A DNA stretch of 20,215 nucleotides from Deltaproteobacteria bacterium (GTDB lineage: Bacteria > Desulfobacterota > BSN033 > UBA1163): contig VGRU01000040.1 in assembly GCA_016875255.1 (NCBI GenBank), forward strand, positions 1-20,215, given 5' to 3'. Position 1 is the first letter of the stretch; the number at the start of each line of letters is the position of its first letter. The translations under genes were made by a program, and so were the position numbers. The notes beneath the pieces were generated by a model that ran no database searches, was not told the DNA's origin, and worked only from the letters and a program-made list of their open reading frames with translations. Positions 14,809-20,215 of this stretch are shown here, piece after piece.

Positions 14809-16299
14809 TTAAAATTCTCCTCTCTCAAATTTGCTCCAAATGGCTTCGGCTGTCAACTCTCCGGAAGCCACCACCGCGGTGATCCCTCCGCCCGGAGAGG
14901 TCCAGTGTCCGGTTAAAAAGAGATTTGGGATGGGGGTTGCCCGTTGGAGACGAAGAATCCCGGATTGACCGGGAATTTGTGCCCATCCATAAGCGGCCCC
15001 TTGAAAATTCCCTGTCCATTTCTCAATCGTTTTTGGAGTCGCCTCCGCTCTGACCAGAATCCTCTTATTCAGGTCGGGAACCAGGACCGATGCCTTTAGG
15101 ATGAGGTATTGGGAGAGGTCATCGATCATTTTTTGATCCCACCCCCGGCTGAAATGATACGGAGCCTTCATGCTCAGGCAGAGCGTACTTTTCCCTTCAG
15201 GCGCATGAGAGGGATTGACTCTGGATGGGGCAAGTAGGTAGAAAGGCGCTCCATTGGGAATCCGATTCTCATAAAGGGCCTGATACTCCTCTGAGAGCTG
15301 ATCATCGAAAAAAACTTCATTATTTGAAACAGAAAGCTCCTCCAATTCCCCATCGATTCCAAGATAGAGGATGAAATAGGAGAGGGAGGGTCTCATTCCT
15401 TTCAGCTTTGACCGGAAGCCGCTCGGGATCTGATCTTCTCCGAGAAGAGTAGAGAAGGTTCTCTGGGCATCGATATTGGAGACGATCACCTTTCCTGTGA
15501 ACTCCTGTCCACTTTTTAGTTTGATACCAATAGCCCTCTTCTGTTCCGTCATTATTTTTTCAACTTCCTGCTCAAGAAATATCTTCCCGTTCATCCTCTC
15601 AAAAACCCCACCCATCTTGAGAGGAAGCTCCTCCACTTTTCCCGCCACACAGGAGACGCCATGGTTGAAATAAGACATCTCAATCCCGGCCATTCCCACA
15701 ACAGAGATCTCCTCCGGAGGAAGCAGTCCATATGAACATCGAATCGAGAGGATGGCTTTCAATAAAGGGTTGGAAATAAACTCCCCGAGAAGTTCTCCGT
15801 AGGTTTTATCCTTATATTTCGAGAGAAGAGGATATTGCGACGAGAAGGAAGAGGGATCAAACCAGTTGAGGGAGGAAGGGATTTGAGAAAATTCGTCAAA
15901 GATCTTTCTCAGAACTTCATAGACTTGCGCAATCCCTTTCCTTTCCTCTGAGAAAAGTCTTGAGAGGTTTTCGATATGAGTTTCGAGTTGAGAGGATTGA
16001 ACGATTTTTTGATCCGGGAAGTGATACTCCCTGGCCGGCTCAAGGGAAATAAAGCGAATCTGGTCCAGGAGGTCGAACTTTTTCAGGAAATTCCAGATCC
16101 GTCCTCCTTCCTGACATTCGCCCAATGATTGGACAGAGAGGTCGAAAGAGAACCCCTCTTTCCGGAAAGAAGAACAGCAACCGCCGATTTTCTGGTTCTT
16201 CTCAACAATCAGGACTTTCAGACCCTTTTGGGCCAAAAGGCAACCACAAGTAAGCCCTGCCACTCCTGCTCCGATGATGATGACATCCATATCAGGCAT
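14809..16299 (-). CDS. CrtI-like FAD-dependent oxidoreductase (second paralogue)
   Basis: A 496-residue flavoprotein with an N-terminal FAD-binding motif (VIIIGAGVAGLTCGC) followed by VEKNQKIGGCCSSF. Its C-terminus has the family signature NLFLTGHWTSPGGGITAVVASG, the CrtI-type FAD-contact segment. This is the phytoene desaturase / carotene isomerase-like group. It shares the CQEGG motif and surrounding pattern with the oxidoreductase at 1-1244. ATG 16299 is chosen; ATG 16290 gives the same core, and TTG 16320 is unlikely. None has a clear Shine-Dalgarno sequence. A TATACT -10-like box (minus strand, 16309-16314) lies just upstream, so the mRNA may be nearly leaderless. It heads the operon with the lipoprotein and the radical SAM enzyme. 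The substrate is unknown. Confidence 0.9.
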   Translation of the reverse strand: MPDMDVIIIGAGVAGLTCGCLLAQKGLKVLIVEKNQKIGGCCSSFRKEGFSFDLSVQSLGECQEGGRIWNFLKKFDLLDQIRFISLEPAREYHFPDQKIVQSSQLETHIENLSRLFSEERKGIAQVYEVLRKIFDEFSQIPSSLNWFDPSSFSSQYPLLSKYKDKTYGELLGEFISNPLLKAILSIRCSYGLLPPEEISVVGMAGIEMSYFNHGVSCVAGKVEELPLKMGGVFERMNGKIFLEQEVEKIMTEQKRAIGIKLKSGQEFTGKVIVSNIDAQRTFSTLLGEDQIPSGFRSKLKGMRPSLSYFILYLGIDGELEELSVSNNEVFFDDQLSEEYQALYENRIPNGAPFYLLAPSRVNPSHAPEGKSTLCLSMKAPYHFSRGWDQKMIDDLSQYLILKASVLVPDLNKRILVRAEATPKTIEKWTGNFQGAAYGWAQIPGQSGILRLQRATPIPNLFLTGHWTSPGGGITAVVASGELTAEAIWSKFERGEF

Positions 16300-16477
16300 G
16301 ATGTTAGCAGTATAACACAACTTTTCACTCTCCGTCGAACCACCACAGATTCCTCTCCTCGAAATGTTAAGGTAAGATTGACTTTTTAAAATAGATGATT
16401 TAAGTCCCTCTCGTGAGGATTGACCGGCAGTGCTAAGGGGAACACCTTATAAAATAATTTTTACAGGAGGTCTGAAT

Positions 16478-16999
16478 ATGGAAGGATGGACCGAAGAAGA
16501 GATGAGAAATAGGGACCTGATGGCGCCCTGCGGATTATACTGTGGCGCCTGCGGCGTTTACATTGCGACAAGGGATAAAAATGAGAAATTCAGGGCGGTG
16601 ATGGGCAACCTCTACGGAACCAAACCCGAAGAGACAGAATGTCTGGGCTGTATGCAGCCCGATCCACCAAAGAAGCTCTATGGTTATTGCAAGGGATGCA
16701 AAATTAGAAATTGCGTAAGATCGAAAGGTTTTTACTCCTGCCATCAATGTGGGCAGTGGCCTTGCGGCTTAATAGAGAATTTTGGCTTTGCCACCGGCAT
16801 ACGAGTGATGAAAAGAGCCATCCCCATATGGCGAGCCAGGGTCGCTGAATTAGGTCATGAGAAGGGCAGCATTGAATGGGCCCGCTCAGAATGTGAACGC
16901 TATCACTGTCCCTCCTGCGGTCAACCTCTTTTCAGGGGAGCCCAACACTGCCGGGCCTGTAAAAAACCGGTTGCCGGCCAACTGGATGGATCGTTATGA
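16478..16999 (+). CDS. Cysteine-rich DUF3795 protein with C-terminal zinc ribbon
   Basis: A 173-residue cytoplasmic protein with 16 cysteines. The N-terminal part carries the DUF3795 pattern (APCGLYCGACGVYIA, C18/C22/C25; ECLGC, C55/C58; CKGC, C71/C74; CHQCGQWPC, C88/C91/C96). The C-terminal part adds a zinc-ribbon-like pair, CPSCG (C144/C147) and CRAC (C158/C161). The family has no known function; the spacing suggests metal or Fe-S binding. ATG 16478 has a textbook AGGAGG (16465-16470) at 7 bases. An upstream GTG at 16430 would add an unconserved leader and is rejected. It is read divergently from the FAD oxidoreductase operon. A TATAAA (16448-16453) just upstream may be a -10 box, but the nearest TTGACC lies too far (22 bases). 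Confidence 0.88.
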   Translation: MEGWTEEEMRNRDLMAPCGLYCGACGVYIATRDKNEKFRAVMGNLYGTKPEETECLGCMQPDPPKKLYGYCKGCKIRNCVRSKGFYSCHQCGQWPCGLIENFGFATGIRVMKRAIPIWRARVAELGHEKGSIEWARSECERYHCPSCGQPLFRGAQHCRACKKPVAGQLDGSL

Positions 17000-17033
17000 A
17001 GTTGCTTTGAGCGGAACGATTTAAATCATTTCC

Positions 17034-17062
17034 TTGCTTTTAAGTCTGAAACAGGGTAATAT
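17034..17062 (+). promoter_or_regulatory. Candidate promoter of the tandem RRM operon
   Basis: TTGCTT (17034-17039) and TAATAT (17057-17062) are separated by 17 bases. Both boxes are only partial matches to sigma-70 consensus. The predicted transcript would have a leader of roughly 110 bases containing the terminator hairpin at 17110-17149. Confidence 0.3.
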
Positions 17063-17109
17063 GAATTAAACAATAAAGTTGTGGAGAGCCTTTTAGGCTT
17101 ATAGCGCGT

Positions 17110-17149
17110 GCCCGCGAGAACTCTAAACGACTTCTTTGCGGGCTTTTTT
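17110..17149 (+). terminator. Intrinsic terminator in the RRM leader (possible attenuator)
   Basis: GCCCGC (17110-17115) pairs with GCGGGC (17138-17143); the stem extends to about 9 bp with wobbles and is followed directly by TTTTTT (17144-17149). It lies about 110 bases after the DUF3795 stop and about 32 before the first RRM start. It can end the upstream transcript, or act as an attenuator if transcription starts at the candidate promoter just upstream. A small AGCC/GGCT hairpin precedes it (about 17096-17109). Confidence 0.7.
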
Positions 17150-17181
17150 ATTGGAAAGAAATCCAAAGCAAGGAGACGACA

Positions 17182-17451
17182 ATGAACATTTATGTGGGAA
17201 ATTTATCTTCGAATGTAACGGAAGAGAGTATCCGGAAGGCTTTTGAATCTTTCGGCCAAGTAACCTCATCAAAAATTATCAAAGACAAGTATACCGGCGA
17301 CTCCCGGGGGTTTGCGTTTGTCGAAATGCCTGTACAGGCTCAGGCTCAGGAGGCGGTTAGGAGTCTTAACGGTAAGGATCTCCTCGGCCAACAAATAAGT
17401 GTGAATGAGGCGCGTCCTCGCAAGGATCAGGGCCGCGCAAATCGTTATTGA
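17182..17451 (+). CDS. Single-RRM RNA-binding protein (first of a tandem pair)
   Basis: An 89-residue protein made of one RNA recognition motif and a short basic tail. RNP2 is IYVGNL (residues 3-8) and RNP1 is RGFAFVEM (42-49), so the three aromatic RNA-stacking residues Y4, F44 and F46 are all present. This matches the small bacterial/cyanobacterial-type Rbp proteins, often cold- or stress-induced and acting as RNA chaperones in the cytoplasm. An AAGGAG ribosome-binding site (about 17169-17174) precedes the ATG. A leader with an intrinsic terminator lies upstream, suggesting attenuation or autoregulation. The second RRM gene follows after 70 bases. Confidence 0.95.
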   Translation: MNIYVGNLSSNVTEESIRKAFESFGQVTSSKIIKDKYTGDSRGFAFVEMPVQAQAQEAVRSLNGKDLLGQQISVNEARPRKDQGRANRY

Positions 17452-17521
17452 TTCCGTTTCCGTAGAAAGGAAGGTCGATCCAGGGGCCCTCCAAAAATGC
17501 ATAAATACTAAAGGAGGAAAT

Positions 17522-17791
17522 ATGAACAAGAAAGTTTATGTGGCCAACCTCCCTTCGCAGCCCTGTGAACCGGAACTCAAAGCCCTTTTCTCTAAAGCCG
17601 GAAGTGTCATGTCCCTCAAGATGGTTGAGGACAGGCAAACCGGCCAGCCCAGGGGAATTGCGTTTGTGGAGATGTCCACTCAATGGGAAGCCCGTAGGGC
17701 TGTGTCCATGCTGAACCGGACGGTTTTCATGGGGAAGAATTTGTTGGTAAAAGAGGCAACGGAAAAACGTGGCTTCCGGGGAAACCGCTAA
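17522..17791 (+). CDS. Single-RRM RNA-binding protein (second of the tandem pair)
   Basis: An 89-residue RRM protein, the same length as its neighbour, starting at ATG 17522 with AAGGAGG (17511-17517) just upstream. The longer frame from 17405 is out of register with the first RRM gene and is rejected as a start. RNP2 is VYVANL (5-10). RNP1 is RGIAFVEM (44-51), in which the first aromatic stacking residue is replaced by isoleucine (I46), while Y6 and F48 remain. The tail KRGFRGNR is basic. The loss of one RNA-stacking aromatic suggests a different RNA preference or weaker binding than the first copy. It is probably co-transcribed with it; the small gene at 17834 follows after 42 bases. Confidence 0.93.
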   Translation: MNKKVYVANLPSQPCEPELKALFSKAGSVMSLKMVEDRQTGQPRGIAFVEMSTQWEARRAVSMLNRTVFMGKNLLVKEATEKRGFRGNR

Positions 17792-17833
17792 GATTTTAAA
17801 AACTCAAATCATTGGGATGGAAAGGGAGGTTTT

Positions 17834-18097
17834 ATGAATAAAGACAGGCTTGAATGGATTATGTCAGGGTTAAACCAGTATGCGTTAACGAAGGATGAAG
17901 ACAAATTTGTCAAATCTGCAGTGGAGCATTTCGATCAACATCGGCTGCTATCAGCGCAGGCGGAACAAAGAATAGAAACCCTTTACAAAGAGAAGTCAAG
18001 ATTTATGCCCAATAAAAAATCTTCCAGCTATTTTTCTTTTGCGGAAGCAGGCCCCAAAAAAACCAGGCCCCGAAGACCCCGCACAAAAGAATGTTGA
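17834..18097 (+). CDS. Small basic protein of unknown function, third in the RRM operon
   Basis: An 87-residue protein not recognised as a known family. GGGAGG (17824-17829) lies 4 bases before the ATG, a good ribosome-binding site. The N-terminal two-thirds looks helical and mixed-charge (RLEWIMSGLNQYALTKDEDKF and LSAQAEQRIETLYKEKSRF). The C-terminal third is serine-rich and then strongly basic (KKTRPRRPRTKEC), as in a nucleic-acid-binding tail. No signal peptide or membrane helix is present. Its position right after two RRM genes suggests a role in RNA metabolism, perhaps with them; this is an inference from context only. Confidence 0.7.
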   Translation: MNKDRLEWIMSGLNQYALTKDEDKFVKSAVEHFDQHRLLSAQAEQRIETLYKEKSRFMPNKKSSSYFSFAEAGPKKTRPRRPRTKEC

Positions 18098-18305
18098 TGT
18101 GAAAAGATGACCGATGCAGCCACTCGGGTATGAGGGACAACCGTGAGACACAGGTTTTTCACCCTCTTTTCACTTTTATTGAGTGCAGTTAAAAGAACGA
18201 TGCCACATGCCCTTCCTGTCCTTCTCCTATTGGATCAAGAAATGATGGTGGAAGAAACCGGATAGAATAAAAACCCATTTCCTTTCGTCTAACCAATTAA
18301 AAGAT

Positions 18306-18317
18306 TATAATTATAAT
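18306..18317 (+). promoter_or_regulatory. Candidate -10 region of the FecR/DUF6600-like gene
   Basis: Two tandem perfect TATAAT hexamers (18306-18311 and 18312-18317) lie about 57-68 bases before the start codon in a 276-base gap that otherwise shows no gene. No good -35 is found at either spacing, so the exact promoter is uncertain. Confidence 0.4.
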
Positions 18318-18373
18318 AAGAGAAGTTCTTTACTGTTCATGGATTTTGCCCAATGACTAAAGGAGGTGTTTTC

Positions 18374-20215
18374 ATGAAAACCTTAAGATGGGTCGCGCTG
18401 ATGGCGGTATTCATTTTTCTCCCCACATTATCTTACCCTGCAACCCTTGGATATTTGCGCATCAGCCTCATCGAAGGGGATGTTCAGATCAATACGGAGG
18501 ACACCGGCGATTGGGTCCCTGCATCTCTCAATATGCCGTTGAAAGACGGAGATCGAATCTGGGTTCCTGAGGGGAGCCGGATCGAACTCCAGTTAATAGA
18601 CGGAACTGCCCTGAGGCTTGACGAAAAATCTGCTCTCGATGTCCTTACGCTCGAAAAGGATTCTTATCAGTTCTATCTTCCGGAAGGTCGGGCCTATGCC
18701 AATTTCAAGGGGGCGAGAGGCAGCCTCCTTCAAATTGATACCCCGCAGTCTTCCGTGAGGGCTTATGAGCGAGCCGTCTTTCGGATTGACATTCTGAATG
18801 ATCGTCATACGGACATTTCTATCTACCAGGGTTTTGTTTATGCAGAGAGCCAAGAGGGAAAGATCAGGGTGGATCAAAATAGAACCCTTGCCCTTAGAGA
18901 AGGATTCCCTGCAGAGCTTGGTCCCATGTTCGCTCCAGATGAGTGGGAAAGGTGGAATCAAAACCGAAATCGAATCTATGCTGACCGTCGAGCCCCTTCC
19001 CGATATCTCCCTGAGGAGCTTTACTCCTATGCCAGCGACTTTGAAGATCACGGGAGATGGGTATACGCAAGAGGATATGGAAATGTCTGGACTCCTACGG
19101 CAGTCGTCTCGGTTGGATGGGCCCCCTACCGGATGGGAAGATGGGTGTGGATCAGGGGTGATTATGTCTGGATCTCTTACGAACCCTGGGGATGGGTGCC
19201 CTATCATTACGGAAGATGGGCCTTCGTGTCTTCTATCGGATGGTGCTGGGTTCCTCCTTCGAGAGGGGCTGTCTACTGGGGGCCTGGATTCGTGGGCTGG
19301 GTTCGAACACCCACTCATGTCTCCTGGGTTCCTCTGGCGCCGAGAGAGATCTACTATGGTTACGGACACTATGGTCCTCATAGCGTCAATATCACGAATA
19401 TCAACATCAATACGGTTAATGTCGGGAAAGTGGTCTATAGGAATGTTCGTGTTCAGAATGCCGTAACCGTTCTTCACCACGACACCTTCGTTCACGGAAG
19501 GCATGTCGAAGTGAGGGAAAGAGAGAATCCCTTTCTGAGAGAGAGGATACATGTTGGAAGGCCCAATATCAAACCAGAAAGAGCCACGGCGATGCCTGTC
19601 GTTCGCGAAATCCCGCAGGTCAAGAGACCACCTGAAAAGATCAGGGAGATCAAAGTAAGGGATGTAAAAGAAAGGCGGCCTTTAACAAAAGAGCGGGAGG
19701 TCTCGGTTCTGAAACCAGAATCCCCTCCCAGGGAGATGACGATAAAAAGAAGGGAAGGAGGACCTGTGGAGAAAGGGATTGATCGAATAGGGGAACGGCC
19801 CGGCGCGAAAGAGCCCGAAAAAGCAAGAGAACATAAAGCTCCTGTGAAGGAGGTTGAAAAACCAATCGATCGAAAGCCGATAGAAAGAATTGAGAGGCCT
19901 GCCGAGACCAAACCCATAGAAAAAAGGGGAGAGCCACCGAAGGAACCAAAATCTCCTCCTGAAAGAATTGAAAGACAACCCGAACGAAAACCCCCAGAGA
20001 GGACCATTGAAAAACCTGCAGAAAGATCTCCCCAACCAGGGCTTGAACATCCCAGAGAGGATCGTAGATCAAAAGAACCCGAAAGAGAGAAAGCGAGAGA
20101 AAAATCAACTTCTGGCCAAGGGAGTGTTCCTGTCCGCGAAAGAGAGATTCAAAAACCCTCCGAACAGAAATCTCCAGAGAGGGAACGTCAAATCCAGAAA
20201 GAAGTGCGACCGGAA
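18374..20215 (+). CDS. Secreted FecR-like/DUF6600-like protein with charged repeat tail (3' end cut by window)
   Basis: The frame from ATG 18374 is open to the window edge (614 codons). The ATG has a near-perfect ribosome-binding site (AAAGGAGGTG, 8 bases before). A signal peptide is followed by a FecR-like beta domain (about 25-185: GDVQINTEDTGDWVPA, IELQLIDGTALRLDEKSAL). Next comes a tryptophan/tyrosine-rich block (about 222-320) with repeating WxPYRMGRWVWI, GWVPYHYGRWAF and WGPGFVGWV patterns, as in DUF6600 proteins. From about residue 375 onward the chain is a long proline/glutamate/lysine/arginine-rich, probably disordered tail. It is most likely periplasmic or cell-surface. The role is unknown: FecR-like domains often mediate envelope signalling or scaffolding, but no sigma factor is adjacent. 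Confidence 0.85.
   Translation, partial: MKTLRWVALMAVFIFLPTLSYPATLGYLRISLIEGDVQINTEDTGDWVPASLNMPLKDGDRIWVPEGSRIELQLIDGTALRLDEKSALDVLTLEKDSYQFYLPEGRAYANFKGARGSLLQIDTPQSSVRAYERAVFRIDILNDRHTDISIYQGFVYAESQEGKIRVDQNRTLALREGFPAELGPMFAPDEWERWNQNRNRIYADRRAPSRYLPEELYSYASDFEDHGRWVYARGYGNVWTPTAVVSVGWAPYRMGRWVWIRGDYVWISYEPWGWVPYHYGRWAFVSSIGWCWVPPSRGAVYWGPGFVGWVRTPTHVSWVPLAPREIYYGYGHYGPHSVNITNININTVNVGKVVYRNVRVQNAVTVLHHDTFVHGRHVEVRERENPFLRERIHVGRPNIKPERATAMPVVREIPQVKRPPEKIREIKVRDVKERRPLTKEREVSVLKPESPPREMTIKRREGGPVEKGIDRIGERPGAKEPEKAREHKAPVKEVEKPIDRKPIERIERPAETKPIEKRGEPPKEPKSPPERIERQPERKPPERTIEKPAERSPQPGLEHPREDRRSKEPEREKAREKSTSGQGSVPVREREIQKPSEQKSPERERQIQKEVRPE

Noticed and set aside
17405..17521. Longer N-terminus for the second RRM protein
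   Set aside because: It overlaps the first RRM gene out of frame; ATG 17522 has AAGGAGG directly upstream and gives a normal 89-residue RRM protein.
18593..20108. Several long minus-strand open frames and a plus-strand frame at 18798-19466
   Set aside because: They shadow the secreted FecR/DUF6600-like gene, whose biased, repetitive codons keep other frames open.

Overview
The window looks like chromosomal DNA of a Gram-negative bacterium with a lipoprotein sorting system and a rich envelope gene set. The mix of genes (a two-block RND/MMPL exporter, CrtI-like FAD oxidoreductases, a B12-binding radical SAM protein, small RRM proteins, and a FecR/DUF6600-type protein) recalls uncultured Desulfobacterota or related 'deltaproteobacterial' lineages. 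That assignment is inferred from gene content only; there is no rRNA or other marker in the window.

Layout. 1-3753 (minus): a CrtI-like FAD oxidoreductase, cut by the window edge, lies downstream of an RND/MMPL exporter and overlaps it by 14 bases; an extended -10 promoter lies upstream. 3754-4073: divergent intergenic space with a compact palindromic repeat. 4074-8165 (plus): an MFS transporter, a diacylglycerol-kinase-family lipid kinase and a membrane-anchored 5'-nucleotidase-family phosphoesterase, closely spaced or overlapping, so probably one operon. 8166-9668: an accessory patch holding an inverted repeat, a 40-residue SEC-C mini-ORF, an intact toxin-antitoxin pair, the orphan 3' tip of a second DUF2207 gene, and a palindromic element. 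9669-12695 (minus): DUF2207, LemA and NfeD-like envelope proteins, with a large inverted-repeat element between the first two. 12849-16299 (minus): a tight operon of a second CrtI-like FAD oxidoreductase, a lipoprotein resembling LolA/LolB and a B12-binding radical SAM enzyme. 16478-18097 (plus): a cysteine-rich DUF3795 protein, then two tandem single-RRM proteins of 89 residues each behind a leader with an intrinsic terminator, then a small basic protein of unknown function. 18374 to the end (plus): a FecR-like/DUF6600-like secreted protein with a long charged tail, cut by the window edge.

How the parts may work together. The strongest theme is the cell envelope and lipids: two related FAD oxidoreductases sit in separate operons, one with an RND exporter and the other with a LolA/LolB-like lipoprotein and a radical SAM enzyme. 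This would fit synthesis, tailoring and transport of a polyisoprenoid or other membrane lipid, but no substrate can be read from the sequence. The second theme is post-transcriptional control: a tandem RRM operon with a possible attenuator in its leader. No CRISPR array, tRNA, rRNA, intact transposase or phage gene was found. The most unusual local structures are four unrelated palindromic elements in intergenic spaces and the truncated duplicate of the DUF2207 C-terminus.
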